Shown here: piece after piece, positions 1 to 11,391 of the stretch
Position numbering within the stretch: the first letter of the stretch is position 1
Layout of the letters: the number at the start of each line of letters is the position of its first letter
From: Rhynchopus euleeides
Taxonomy: Eukaryota > Euglenozoa > Diplonemea > Diplonemida > Diplonemidae
DNA: 64,000 nucleotides
Assembly: GCA_963210315.1 (NCBI GenBank)
Contig: OY723316.1
Location: 496,001 to 560,000, forward strand
Direction: 5' to 3'
Position numbers and translations under genes: made by a program
Notes under the pieces: model-generated
The model's database searches: none
Told to the model about the DNA's origin: nothing
Seen by the model: the letters and a program-made list of their open reading frames with translations, nothing else

Positions 1-410
1 CCCATTGGGTGTGGCGTGCGTGCCTCTACGCAACCTCTCTGCGTGTGTGTGGTGGGGGGGGTGGGGTGGGGGGGTGGGACGCTGTACTTTTTGAAACATC
101 CTCGAGAACGAAATCCGTCTGTGCACCGGGTTCGCCATCCCCCGCTCCCCCCGCCCTCCCTCCCTCACACAGTGCAACAACACAAACTGCATAACGAGTG
201 AAGGGGAGATCAGCCTTGTGATTCTTTCTAATTCTGCTTCTGCTTCAATACCCCCCCCCCCCCCCAACACTTTCTCTCACCAACCATGAGGGGGGTCTTC
301 GCTGGTCGATATTTTTCGCCAATCTTTGTCAGTTTTCAGCCAAATTCAACTGGGAAGGCACCAAAAAATGCACCGACGACCCACCCCGTAGCGAAGACCC
401 CCCCCCCCCC
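1..410. other. Gene-free leader stretch
   Basis: No coding signal was found. The stretch holds G-rich and C-rich runs, a copy of short repeat SR-D near 172-246, and a poly-C run that directly receives foldback element FB1 copy 1. Confidence 0.6.
172..246 (+). repeat. SR-D short interspersed repeat, copy 1
   Basis: It shares the core CTGCATAACGAGTGAAGGG with copies at 5028-5100 and 53157-53248. This is the most diverged copy in its 3' half, and no target-site duplication is evident here. The family is treated as SINE-like because the other two copies have clear target duplications. Confidence 0.6.
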
Positions 411-1562
411 TAGGGGGGGTCAAATGGGGGTGACAAACACGATTTTTCAAAAAACCGGCACAGAGGCCCCAAAGCCCCCGTAAACCCTCCAAACCCCCCC
501 AGATCGGTCCGGAAACCCATCGAACCCCACTTTTCCACCATTCCGGGCACCTCAGGTGCCCGAATTGGGGTACCTAAATTTTGTGCCACCGTTTGGTACC
601 GTACAGTGCCACTGTGTGGGAGGTTGGAAAAGAAAATGCCCCAACACACCACATCTGAGGGTTGCAATGCATGTTGCTTGCCAACCACGTCATCCGGTGG
701 GTGTCAGGCGCTATGTAGGTGGCATCAGCCAGGTCTTCGATGTGTTCTGGCTTGTATATGTACCTCCCTGTCACCATGCACCGGGAGGCTGCCTGTAGGT
801 ACGGAACAAGTCCAGATGGTCGTGTGATTCCTGTGCAGCAGTGCTCCACAACCGGGATGTGTTGACAACGACTGTTGCAACACGAGCTGTACATTCCGGG
901 AACACACGAAGTGCGCTGTCGTGGTACCCATTGTGCAGAATTGGTAGTTGCTGCGGTCTACTTTGCCTGGCCCAAGAGCACTGATACTGAACAGTGCAAT
1001 ATGCGTGGCGAGGTGAATGCAACGGAAGCGCGCAAAGTCAATACAGCTCTCGGATGGCGGGTGGTGGTGCCACTAGTGTGTGACGTTCACTCGAGGATAC
1101 AACGCATCAGAATGAATCAGCAACCGTGGACCGAGTACAATACGCTCTCTGTGGCTGGTGTGGGGGACAAAGGCAGTGCCTGTGCCGCAGGCAGGGAGGT
1201 ACATATACAAGCCAGAACACATCGAAGACCTGGCTGATGCCACCTACATAGCGCCTGACACCCACCGGATGACGTGGTTGGCAAGCAACATGCATTGCAA
1301 CCCTCAGATGTGGTGTGTTGGGGCATTTTCTTTTCCAACCTCCCACGCAGTGGCACTGTACGGTACCAAACGGTGGCACAAAATTTAGGTACCCCAATTC
1401 GGGCACCTGAGGTGCCCGGAATGGTGGAAAAGTGGGGTTCGATGGGTTTCCGGACCGATCTGGGGGGGTTTGGAGGGTTTACGGGGGCTTTGGGGCCTCT
1501 GCGCCGGTTTTTTGAAAAATCGTGTTTATCCACGTAAAAGGGGGGGCATTTGACCCCCCCTA
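411..1562 (+). mobile_element. Foldback element FB1, copy 1
   Basis: Long terminal inverted repeats (about 411-770 and 1192-1562) flank a central segment of about 420 bp. The outer ends read TAGGGGGGGTCAAAT and its complement, and both flanks are poly-C runs. Near-identical copies lie at 31966-33116 and 50714-51864. In this copy the inner segment is inverted relative to the two slightly different outer tips when compared with the other copies. The arms carry a short open frame ending in GTKRWHKI-stop. No DDE or RT domain is recognisable, so it is probably non-autonomous. Single-base differences break the frames that stay open in copies 2 and 3. Confidence 0.85.
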
Positions 1563-1725
1563 CCCCCCCCCCCCCCCTGAGTCTCTTATATGAGACAGCG
1601 AAAGGTAGTACGGTTGTCTAACACTCCCGTCCCCTCCCCCCCACCCCCTCTCGCTCATTACCCCTCGCACATACATCTCCTCCCCCACCCAGGTCCAGGC
1701 TCAGCACCTGCACCAGGTGCCAGCC

Positions 1726-2593
1726 ATGCTCCGACGGGCTGCCTTGCTGCTGATGCGGCCGCCCCCGGGGATGGGGGAAGCCACTGTTGTTGGAAAAACT
1801 TACAAAGGCAGTGAGGCCGACTTTGAGAACCTTGTCGGGACACTCAACATGTCCAATGAGTCGCAGGCGGATCGTGCGGAGCGCGAGCGCAAAGAGCGGC
1901 TAGAGATGCAGGAGGAAAAGGCGAAGGATAAGCTCGCGCGTTGGAACGAAGCCCGGAGGCGACAGAGCACCTTCTACGGCCTCAAGCAGGGGAAGATACG
2001 GGCATCGCAGGTGGAAAAGAGTGATTACCTCCGGAATGTGTCTGAGGACATGTTGTCGCAGGTCGTATGCAAGCTGGGGGAGGGGGGGGGGGTGTGGGGT
2101 GTGGTAATGGGGCGGTGGCCCGATGGTTTGTTGATAGAAAGAGAGGGGGAGGGGGAGGGGTGGGGGTGGGGAGGGCAAAGTATTTTTTGTCGTTGCGTGC
2201 GAAGTAACGAAGGAAATCGTACGACTGAAGCTTTATAAGGATCACCTTCATGCCACTCCACAGGGGCTTTACACAGCCTTTGACACAAGAGTGTGCGATC
2301 AACGAAGAGTAGCCCGGATCTGCCTTTTTTGCAGTTGCTGGGCAGGGTGTTTCTCTTATTATAGCGAAAGGAGTACGATTTTTGCCCTTTTATATAATTA
2401 TCATCCACACCGTGTTTCTTGCCACACACAGGGACCGTCGGGAGGGAGTGGCGTGGGATCTGGCGCGATGACTCGGGAACAGCTGGAGAAGAAGTCAGAG
2501 CGGCAGGCACGCGAAGGGCACCACCTCAGCAAAACGCAGTCCCGGTTTGTGAAGAAGGTTTCGAAGCACGACGACGACGAATTTGACTTCTGA
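1726..2593 (+). CDS. Small charged coiled-coil protein, two exons, unknown function
   Basis: Exons 1726-2061 and 2432-2593 join in phase 0 across a GT-AG intron (CAG|GTCGTA ... CACACAG|GG), giving about 165 residues. The middle is strongly charged and predicted helical, with runs such as RAERERKERLEMQEEKAK. The C-terminus is acidic and aromatic (KHDDDEFDF). I recognise no family. The start is uncertain: the frame is open upstream to 1693, just after a possible 3' splice site (CCCACCCAG), so an upstream exon may exist, and a second Met (MGEATVV) lies about 18 codons in. The intron carries repeat SR-B, so exon 2 is separated from exon 1 by mobile DNA. Composition and splice-consistent phase favour a real host gene. 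Confidence 0.6.
2192..2375 (+). repeat. SR-B dispersed repeat inside an intron
   Basis: Related copies lie at 10704-10905 and 42339-42545, with a 3' fragment at about 28268-28345. Shared blocks include ATCGTACGACT, CTTTAGGATCA, a CACAGGG...CACAGCC segment and the tail AAAGCGAAAGG. This copy is the most diverged. The family is about 200 bp and has no ORF. Confidence 0.7.
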
Positions 2594-3804
2594 CGCGCCT
2601 TCTCCCCTCCCCCCCAAGAAAAGGAACCTTTCTCCACCCATCCCCAACACACCCTGTTCTGGAGGGACACACAAGGGGTGCCAGATGAGGGCGAGGGGCG
2701 GGCGCTGTGCTGAAAGCGCCCCACCACCCTTCCTCACAAACGGGGGTGCGGCGGGACTTATGGTGGGTGGGAGTGGGGGGTGGCGGTGGCGGTTCGTGGT
2801 AGAGAGGATCGAGCGAGGCTACGCAATAGAAGAAGGGGGTGCATTCCCTTTGCTATTTACAGGGCTGTGGCTGAGTGGGGGGGGGGGGGGGGACCCGGGG
2901 GGGGGGGGCGAAGCCGGCGGGGAGGGGATGTGAAGGGGGGTGGGTGGGTGGTGAGACGGCTTCCCCCACCCCCCCCCCCCCCCCCCCCCCCCGGCTCGCT
3001 GGTGCTGAGGAGGCCCTGTGGGGCTGGCTGTGTAGGTGATGGTGGAACCCCCCGTCCAGGAGGGGGTGGGGGTGGTGGGAGGTGTAACTCTGAATTCGAA
3101 TCACACGCGCAGCATACGCTGAAGCAAAAACGAACCCCCCGTTTTTTCTTTTGTATAAATCATAATTTTTATACAAGGCAGAGAAGAAGAAAAACGGCAG
3201 TAAAACAATGACAGGACATGCGGAGGGTGTGTGTGCGTGTGTCTGTAAAAAAAATAAACCCGTCGACAGCCGCCCCACCCCTTTCCCCCGCTTTCCGCAC
3301 CACCCCCTCCAGGGCCCCACTCCAGCAAACCGCGTGGGTGCGGATGTCGGGGCTCCACCCACACCTCCCTTTGTGTTGACATTGGATGGGATGTGGATGA
3401 GCATAACAAAGCAATTGACACCTCCCCTCCTTACTGATTTTGCAGACGCATAGTTTTTCCCCGGATGGCTTTTTCCCCGGGTTTGGCACACAAACACCGC
3501 CTTATCTTTTTTACGCACACGACTTTCGCGCGGAAAGTGTCATTCCGCTCTGCCAAACGTGCTCTACACACCACCCCCTTCATCAGGCAAGTGGGTTTGT
3601 AAGTGTGTGTAGAAGCGTCAACGCATCAAACGAAGTATCAAGTGGTCGAGGAGGTGCGGCAGAGTCGAAGTGACACTTTTCACCTTGAGGTGGTGATACA
3701 GCTCACGCGCTAACACCGCCTTCAAAACCTGGCCACCACACCCACACCCACACCCACACCACACCTCCTCCTCTGCAAGGCCCCCCCACCCGCCCGCCCG
3801 ACCG
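2594..3804. other. Intergenic: homopolymers and repeat fragments
   Basis: Long poly-G and poly-C runs occupy 2875-3000. A fragment similar to SR-F (CCCCGGGTTTGGC) is near 3475-3510. A fragment with TAGAAGCGTCAACGCATCAAA (about 3609-3630) is also seen at 43.78 and 50.1 kb (SR-C). No coding sequence is supported. Confidence 0.55.
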
Positions 3805-5444
3805 ATGCCTCACCCACACGAGGAGCTCCTGGCGAAGGCCAGCGCCGCAGGTGTGGATGTCCTCAGCGAGGAGTTTGCGAAGCGCATGGACGCGGAGGAC
3901 GAGCTGCGCGAGCACCGCTCGCAGTTCCTCATCCCGAAGAAGAACGGGAAGGACGTGGTTTATATGTGCGGCAACAGCCTGGGCCTGCAGCACGTCGGGG
4001 TTCGCCAGAGCATGGAGCAGATGCTCGACAAGTGGGGCACTGTGGCTATCGAGGGCCACTTCGTGGAGCCTCTCCCGTGGTTTGAGATCGACGAGATCCT
4101 CCGGGAGCCGATGGCAAAGGTCGTGGGCGCACTGCGCGAGGAGGTGGTCATCATGAACACCCTCACCGTCAACCTTCACCTCCTGATGGCCGCCTTCTAC
4201 CAGCCCTCGGGGTCCCGCCGCAAGATCCTTATTGAGAAGAACCCATTCCCCTCTGACATGTACGCCGTCCGGTCTCAGCTGCGCCTCAAGGGCTGCGACC
4301 CCGACGCTGATCTCCTGGAGGTCGGCCTGCAGGACGAGGTGCGTGCCTTCGACGAGCAGATGCTGTTGGACCTGATTGAGGAGAAGGGGGATGAGATTGC
4401 GATGATCATGCTGGGTGGGGTCCACTTCCTGACGGGGCAGTTCTTCGACATCGAGAAGATCACCGCGGCGGGGAAGCGGAAGGGGTGTGTTGTGGGGTGG
4501 GACCTGGCGCATGCGGCTGGCAACCTGGCGCTCAAGCTGCACGACTGGAAGGTCGACTTTGCCTGCTGGTGCACCTACAAATACATCAACGCTGGCCCGG
4601 GGAACATTGCCGGCGCATTTGTCCACAAGGATGTGGACCAGTCGAAGCTGACCCGCCTCGAAGGCTGGTGGGGCCACCGCCGCGAGTCGCGCTTCAAGCT
4701 GAAGCATGACTTCGACGAGGCTGAGGGCGCAGCATCCTTCCAGCTGTCCAACCCCGGTGTGGTCAACATCGCTGCAATCCGCCCGGGCCTGGAGCTGATG
4801 GCCAGCATCGGCATGGACAAGCTGCGTGCGAAGTCGCTCCTCCTGACTGGGTATGGCGAAAGGCTTTGTGTATCGGGAGTTGTGTCAGTCTTAACGGGTG
4901 CAACCCGATGTGGCATACATGATTCAGTTGGTTCAATTACACTTCGGATTAGGCCTGGGGCGGGGGTGTTTCGTATCGAATGCCCCCTGCCACACCCGCC
5001 ACCACCCCACCCCACCCCACCCACCACGCGATTTCAGACACAACCTGCATAACGAGTGAAGGGTGATCATTCTTGTGCTCCCTTCAATTTCGATTTCACT
5101 ACCCCACCCACCACAGGTACATGGAGCTGCTGATCAAGACCCTGCTCCCGAAGGAAATTGAGATCCTTTCTCCCGCCGATATCGAGCGCCGCGGGTGCCA
5201 GCTGTCGATTCGTGTTGTCGGAGACCTTGTCAGCGACGCCACCGAGGTGAGCGAGTATGAGTGCGGCACCAACACAGGCAACAAGGCGTCGATCCTGCAG
5301 AGGCAGCTGGAGCAGGCGGGCGTGGCGTGTGACAACAGGCCTCCGGATGTCCTCCGTCTCCCGCCCGTGCCACTCTACAACACGTTCCAGGATGTCCACG
5401 TGCTGGTCCAAAACCTGAGGAAGTTCATCAAGAAGGCTGAGTAA
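3805..5444 (+). CDS. KYNU: Kynureninase (two exons)
   Basis: This is a PLP enzyme that hydrolyses kynurenine or 3-hydroxykynurenine to anthranilate or 3-hydroxyanthranilate plus alanine, in tryptophan catabolism towards NAD. Exons 3805-4850 and 5117-5444 join in phase 2 (ACTGG|GTATGG ... CCACAG|G) to give 457 residues, close to the usual length of about 465. Visible family motifs are GNSLG (residues 56-60), the PLP-pocket segment GWDLAHAAGN (231-240), and CWCTYKYINAGPG with the Schiff-base lysine at about K259. GWWGHR and FQLSNP follow. The start ATG comes just after a C-rich leader and gives the expected N-terminus. The 266-bp intron carries SR-D directly at its 3' splice site. Long antisense frames here are shadows. 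The protein is probably cytosolic, as I see no targeting peptide. Confidence 0.96.
5028..5100 (+). repeat. SR-D copy 2 with 14-bp target duplication at a splice acceptor
   Basis: The repeat is bracketed by ACCCCACCCACCAC at 5014-5027 and 5101-5114. The right copy runs straight into the AG acceptor of the kynureninase intron (5115-5116). The element is about 73 bp and shares its core with the copy at 53157-53248. The 3' part has a GATTTCAC segment weakly like a Pol III B box. The target duplication implies retroposition into the polypyrimidine tract, with the acceptor kept in the right-hand copy. Confidence 0.75.
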
Positions 5445-8400
5445 AAAAGCAGCCCACAGGGGGCCTTCGCTCAGAACTGCAGAGAAGTGAGGAAGGGTGA
5501 ACCGCCTCACAACACCTGGCTGCAACGTGACGCAGTTCGACACACACTGGCACAGGGCGAAGACCCCCCCCCCCACACATATGGCCATGATAGAAGGTGT
5601 GTGCCACCCGGGGGAGGTTCACCCCCGGGAGGCGGCCTGCGTGAATACTGTGACCCCCACAAAAAAGACAGACTCACAGTATACCGCAAAAAAAATACGA
5701 AAAAAAGGTTGGGGTTGGGGTGGGTTGGGGGTTTTTTAGTCCGTTGCCGTGTCTCTCTCTCTCTCTCATTCTCAAAACTCTCTCTCTCTCTGACAGATTT
5801 GCTTCTTCTGGGAGCATGTCGAGATCTTTTATTTTTGTGAACCAAAGTACAACACGTGTGGTGTGTGTGGTGTGCGGTGCGTGCCTCAGCTGGCAGGCGG
5901 GAGAGGTCTCAAGACACATCTCGGATGTGTTAAGTTCCCCTTGTGTTTGTGTCTGTGTTTTGTGTATTTATGTATTGGTGAATCCGTCAACAGCAACAAC
6001 AAAAACAAATTCGCATCAATTCAAACAAAAGAAAGAACCGCGGGGTTGCTTCCCCCTATTGTTTGGGCTGCCAAAGAGCAAAAAAGAAGGAAAGATGGCG
6101 GGCGGGCGCATACTTCATATTGCGCGACCAAAGACAGCCTCCCCAGCAGGCAAATGCTTGTGGGCGAGTTTTCTTTTGTTCTGCCCCCTTCCGCCCTTTG
6201 CATTTTTTGTGTCAAACGCACCGTGCTCACGGAAGGCGTTCAGAACTAAAAAGGTTGCAGTGGGAGCAATGTTTTGTTCACCTACACTCCACGCCCCAAC
6301 GTGCAGGTGACCAGAAGGTTGCACAAACAAAAATATGGCCGGTTGCAACACCGACAATGTGGTTTGCCGCCGGTTGCACAAACAAAACAAAAGAAACCCG
6401 GCAATCCTTTTTTTGGCGCACAAACAAAAAACAGTCTTTTTTTTTTTCGTCTGTTTCTTTTTCATGGCAAGTGTGACAGCGGAGCCCATCAACACGCCAC
6501 CATGCAGCAAGCCAAGTGAAGACGCGCAGGGTGTGTGTGTGTGTGTGTGTGTGCGCGCGCTGTTCCGCAGGACTCCCCACCCTTCGTTCCTCTGCAGGAT
6601 ATGTCCCCCTTCCCCATCGATCCGCCACCGCCACCACCAACAAACTCCCCCCCCACCCCCCACCCCAACTTCATCTTCTTTCGCCTTCCACATTCTTCGA
6701 GGGATACCATATCGCTGCCGCTCGCACCGGTTGCCCCTTCCGCCAGCCGTGTGCGCAGTCGGGGTATGTGGCATATTTTTTTTGTTGCCGACCCAAGAGA
6801 GTTGGCAAAAAAAAAATACCCCCTGTTTGGGTCATCCCATCATATAGGCGGTTGGCCTTCAAGCCATGAAGAAGGAGAGTGGGGTGGGTGTGGGGAATTG
6901 GGGGTGGTGGTGGTGGTGTGGGCAGGGTTTCCGCGAGGGCGATTTTTGGGCGAAAACCCCCTTTTTATTTTTTTCCCCCATTTTCAGTGGGCGAAATCGC
7001 CCCCCCCCCCCTTTTTTTTTTGGGCCAGTAATTTTTGGGCGAAATCGCCCCGGAAGTTTGGCTGGAGGAAGCTGGCCTGGAGTGGAGGCACTGGTCTCGT
7101 GCCAGGTATGGCTGGTATGCACTGTTCTTCTCGATTTCGTAAGTCGAAACCTAGAAAAAAGTTGCCCTCCCTTCCGCCCACAAGAGATGTTCACTACCGT
7201 GGCCTCCGGCGGCTGGGGGGCTCCGCCCCCCAGACCCCCCCATGTGGCATGTCCTTGTGATGACAATTTATCGTCACATCGGTGGAGTCCGTGCCACACT
7301 CAAAACGCAGCCCAACTCACATCCAATCTGAGTGGAGGTCAGAAAGCAAGGCGGGCTTTGTAGAAGTTGCAAAGGCCAGTCCCACCCTGAGCTGGCTCTC
7401 AGGATAACGGAACATCATGCATCAACTGGCTAATGCCCGGAGCGCGAGGGCGCGAAGCGCCCGAGCAAATTTTTTTTTAGGGGCCTTTTTTGCAAGAAAT
7501 TTATCGCCCACAGAAATTTTGGAGGTGGGCGATTAGCGGAAGCCCTGGGTGTGGGTCCCTTTTCAAAACGTCAAAAAAAAAGTTCTTTCCCCACCCCCAC
7601 CCCCCCCCCCCCCCCCCCCTCCCCCGCGGTGTGAAATGCTATGGGGGGGGGGGAAGGCTATGTGCCAGCAGGCACAATTTGAAGAAGAAGAATCTGGCAA
7701 AAAAAAATAAAAGACAGCCAAACACAAAAACGAACCCAAAAAATAAGACCGTGCAGAGTCCTCACCCCTCACACCCTGCCCCTCCCACCGTCCCCATGTG
7801 AAGGTGACCCGTCTTCCAAGCGCACAGGGATCTGATGATAGTGGTCAGAACCGCGCTCCTCTGATTGCCCACCTCCCCTACAAACACCTCATGCCGCCTA
7901 CCCGATGCACCCAGAGCTAGGCTGCACCTATTGTGCTGGCATATGATGGAGCAGCGCGACATGCACACTCGACCCACATCGACCCACACCACCCAATTGG
8001 CAGACACACAGACACACACACACACACCACATAAAGCACGCTCGCGTGCACATTGTGGACCAGATCACCTGACCTTGATCTCCCAAACCCCCCACATTCG
8101 TACGCGTGTGCGTCCACACGGTCTTTCTCTTTTCTCCCCCCCCCCCCCCTCCCCCTTTCCTTCCTCTGTGTGGGGGGGCTCTATACCAGCTCAAAAAGAA
8201 CACACACAGCACAGCACAGCACAGCACATCACAGCCCTGTTCTTCTTTCCTATCCCCCCCCCCCCCCAGCTCTTGGCCTTAGCGACTTGGGGGGGGAGTG
8301 GGCGGGGCGGGGGGTGGGTGTGAGCTCCAACGGGAGGGGGGAACAGGGTGTGCGTGTTGTGTTGGAGGCGGGTGTCACCCACACTCCCCTTCCCCCCTCC

Positions 8401-8509
8401 CACACGCATCCGGAGAGCGGGTGTGTTTTGTAAGGCAAATAGGAGGGCGGGGCGTGGACCTTGGCTGGGCGGTGTGTGAAAACAAACAAAAAAAAGTAGC
8501 CAAAAAAAA
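5445..8509. other. 3-kb intergenic stretch of repeats
   Basis: No gene is supported. It holds an SR-E copy (5459-5570), CT-rich repeats near 5750-5795, a GT run near 6528-6560, and AT/GC blocks with repeated GGGCGAAATCGCCCC around 6940-7060. A GGGGGGCTCCGCCCCCC palindrome near 7210-7240 resembles repeats at 15.1 and 26.4-26.7 kb. CA repeats lie near 8000-8030. Open frames here lack recognisable domains. Confidence 0.55.
5459..5570 (+). repeat. SR-E short repeat with inverted ends
   Basis: It begins GGCCTTCGCTCAG and ends GGGCGAAGACC, an imperfect inverted pair. It shares a TGCAGAGAAG segment with the copy at 50517-50597, which ends GAGCGAAGGCC. A 5' fragment sits in intron 3 of creatine kinase copy 2 (about 34866-34900). 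It may be a tiny MITE. Confidence 0.5.
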
Positions 8510-10075
8510 ATGGCAGTCCCTGCAGGTGGGCCGCCGTCCGTGATGCATAACAATAGCTTTGACAGTTATGACTCACAGGAGACCTCCTTCAGCAGCTACC
8601 TCCCTGCGGGGATGGCCATCCCGCGCGACGGGGTCCAGGGCACCGGGGCAGCGCTCTCCCGGAGGCAGTGGAAATCCGCCGACACGGCAAGCAGCTGCCG
8701 CGTCTGCGGGAAGGACTTCAAGATGTTTACAAAAAAACACCACTGCAGGCACTGCGGGGAGGTGGTCTGTGGGGACTGCAGCAAGGGGCGGGCGCGCCTT
8801 GAGACGTTTAACAAGGCGAAGAAGGCGCTCCGGATCTGCACGAGCTGCGGGGAGAAGTTTGAAGCGGACCGATCCCACCCTCTGTACACCCTCCTCGGGG
8901 AGAAGCTCGGGTCGATATACTTCTACGAATTCACGAAGAACGGCGATGATGACCTTGACATCCTATGCGAATCAACCCGAAACCCCTCCCTCTTCGAAGA
9001 ACTCCTGAACCGCAACAGGGTCCAGAAGGACCACCGCAGGTCCCTCCTGGAGAAGCTCCGTGCAGCCTACTCCTCCGATTCCGACGACACCGGCCTGCAG
9101 GACTCGCAGCACCGCCACCCCGCCACACCCCACGGCGGTGACGGAGGCGACGACCCCTCTGCCTTCGACCCAACCTCACCCCCAGGCATCCCGCGCGGCG
9201 TGGGCGCTGGGGGAGGCGACGGGAGCCCCACCTCCGGGCAGGGGGGGGCTGCTCAGGTTCACCACCTCCACAGCCACGGGTCGGAGGGGCCGGATGGGAA
9301 GATGGCGTTGCGGCACTCTACAGGGAATATGACGGGGTGGAAGAAGCTTTGTATGAATAAGGCTGCGAGTGTGATCAAAAAGGGCGCGACAATGCAGTCG
9401 ATGGCGCAGCTGCTGGAGGAGAAGGCGCAGATGCAGCGGCAGTTGGATGCGCAGAGTGTCGAGCTGGCGAGGATGCACGATGCGGAGATGCGGCTCCGGC
9501 AGATGGAGGCGGACAGGATGAAGGAGGAGAAGGCGGCAAAGGCAATGAAGCTCCGGGAGGAGCGCGCCAAGGTGGACATGACACGGAAGGTGAAGCGGAG
9601 ACGGCGCGCCTTTGAGAGGAACATGCACCACAAGGAGGCTTGTGAGCTGTGTGACAGGTCCTACACAGGGTGGGGCGGTGCGGAGCACCACTGCCGGGTT
9701 TGCTTCCGCAGCTGCTGCAAGGTGTGCTCCTCGGGGCGTGTTTCGGAGGGGCGCGCGTGCGACTGGTGCTTCGCAGAAACCGTGATTCTCTCCAAAGACC
9801 TGACCTCCTCCATGTCCGGCGACCACCGCCAGAAGGACTACTGGCTCCACGTCGTCGGAACCGTGATGTCGTCGCTGCAGTCGATGCACATCTCCCCCAA
9901 CGACTCCGATATCCCGCCGCCCGCCCCCAGCACAATCGCCTCCACCGGCTTCATGTCCCCCGGGTCAATCATGGCCTCGCCCCAGGCCTCCGACTCCGAC
10001 CCTGACACCCCCCGTGGCTCGACGCGTGGCTCTGTCCTTGGCTATTCGACGACCCGACTGCCTCAAGGGCTCTGA
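8510..10075 (+). CDS. Double FYVE-like zinc-finger protein, intronless
   Basis: One 521-residue open frame starts at the ATG after an A-run. Residues 54-115 form a FYVE-type finger: paired CxxC motifs, the basic KKHHCRHCG core typical of phosphatidylinositol-3-phosphate binding, and a terminal RICTSC. A second, shorter FYVE-like finger lies at about 378-421 (CELC, EHHCRVC, CCKVC, CDWC) and lacks the basic RRHHC patch. Residues 295-372 are charged and likely coiled coil. Between fingers and at the C-terminus are Ser/Pro/Gly-rich linkers, including repeated SD/DTPRGS patches. By family knowledge the protein should bind endosomal PI3P membranes; cargo and partners are unknown. It lacks a kinase or GTPase domain. 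Antisense frames across it are shadows. Confidence 0.9.
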   Translation: MAVPAGGPPSVMHNNSFDSYDSQETSFSSYLPAGMAIPRDGVQGTGAALSRRQWKSADTASSCRVCGKDFKMFTKKHHCRHCGEVVCGDCSKGRARLETFNKAKKALRICTSCGEKFEADRSHPLYTLLGEKLGSIYFYEFTKNGDDDLDILCESTRNPSLFEELLNRNRVQKDHRRSLLEKLRAAYSSDSDDTGLQDSQHRHPATPHGGDGGDDPSAFDPTSPPGIPRGVGAGGGDGSPTSGQGGAAQVHHLHSHGSEGPDGKMALRHSTGNMTGWKKLCMNKAASVIKKGATMQSMAQLLEEKAQMQRQLDAQSVELARMHDAEMRLRQMEADRMKEEKAAKAMKLREERAKVDMTRKVKRRRRAFERNMHHKEACELCDRSYTGWGGAEHHCRVCFRSCCKVCSSGRVSEGRACDWCFAETVILSKDLTSSMSGDHRQKDYWLHVVGTVMSSLQSMHISPNDSDIPPPAPSTIASTGFMSPGSIMASPQASDSDPDTPRGSTRGSVLGYSTTRLPQGL

Positions 10076-11076
10076 GTGGCAGAGAGTGCGGGGGGGCGGT
10101 GGGGTGGGGTGGGGACGTTGGGGTGTTCGATGAAGCATAGTGTTGAGCGTTGGGGTGGGGAGCAGGAGGGGAGGTAGATATATTTTGTCGGGATGGCGGG
10201 TTTGAAATTGCAACAGATGATCTCGCGGGTGGGCACCCGTCGTATTCCCACGCGTAGCCCCGACAGGGTCGACCACCACCCTCCCGCCCGGTGCCAGACG
10301 CGTCTGTGGTGTCATGAGTGGCGTGTCAGCCACGTTTGTCGCGTGCTTTGTGAGAAAATCACAAAAAGAATCCCCAACGGGTAAACTCGTTGCGGGGGGG
10401 GGGGGGGGGAATCACGCCCCGAAGGAAGGAGCGGGGGCGTCTTGCGTCCATGCCATTGGAGTGCAGCACCTTCGTGGACGCCCACCTGCCTGCCTTCGCA
10501 CGGCAGGGGTGTGTGTGTCGATCCACCAGAACAGGGGGAGAGAGGGGGGGGGGGGGGTTGTCACTTTTCACCCACTCTATCACCCACTCTATCACCCACC
10601 CGAACCCCCTTTCCACCCACTTCCACCAATTTCCAGCACATTTTGTACGGTCTTGTTCGTGTTTTTTGAAACCGGTTGAGTTGCGTCGCGTACCCATTTT
10701 TTTACTAGTTACGAGCGACGAAGCGTAGCGAAGCCGCGAAGTAACGAAGGATATCGTACGACTTGAAGCTTTAGGATCAGCACCTTTTATGCCACTTCAC
10801 AGGGCCTCAACACAGCCTTGAGACACAATGTGTGCGCTCAACAAAAAGTCGTCCGGAACTGTTCTCCCACAGTTGCTGGACAGGGTGTCTATAATAAAGC
10901 GAAAAGGGGGGCATGGAAATTTAGGCATTCTTAGGCATTCTCAGGCGAAATAGGCAGGGTTTTTTGGCTGGGGAAAAGAGAGTACAAATTTGGAAAAAAT
11001 CCAGTTTTTTCGCAAAAAAACGCATTGTGTCGTAGGCAGGCGCAGGCAGGCGTAGGCACCAGGTCAAAGGTACCCA
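10076..11076. other. Intergenic with SR-B copy
   Basis: No gene is supported. A short tandem CACCCACTCTAT repeat is near 10568-10600. SR-B occupies 10704-10905. AT-rich sequence then leads to the left end of the CACGG element at 11077. Confidence 0.5.
10704..10905 (+). repeat. SR-B dispersed repeat
   Basis: It is closely similar to 42339-42545 over its whole length. It starts near TACTAGTTACGAGCGACGAAG and ends near TCTATAATAAAGCGAAAAG. It has no ORF. Confidence 0.75.
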
Positions 11077-11391
11077 CACGGTGGACTCCAGCGGCCCTAG
11101 CGGGAGTCTGGGAGCGGGAGTCTGAGCGGGTGTCAAAGACTCCCGCTAGCGGGAGTCTATACTCCCGCTAGGGGGAGTCTGACTCCCCCTAGCGGGAGTC
11201 TTTTCACCTATTTTCATCCATTTTTCCCATGATATAGTTACAGTCTACTGGCGTGGGGGGTAAAATCATGGTGGAAGAGGGATGGGGAGGGGCTTGTTTT
11301 GCTTCTGTCAGTTTCCCCGGACTCTGGACTACCTACCTATCCTCCTGGTAGCGGCTGCACCTGCGGAGGTGAGCGGTTAGAATTTGAGGTG

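Noticed and set aside
3703..4707. 334-codon minus-strand frame over kynureninase
   Set aside because: Shadow of a GC-rich gene; the + strand encodes an unmistakable kynureninase.
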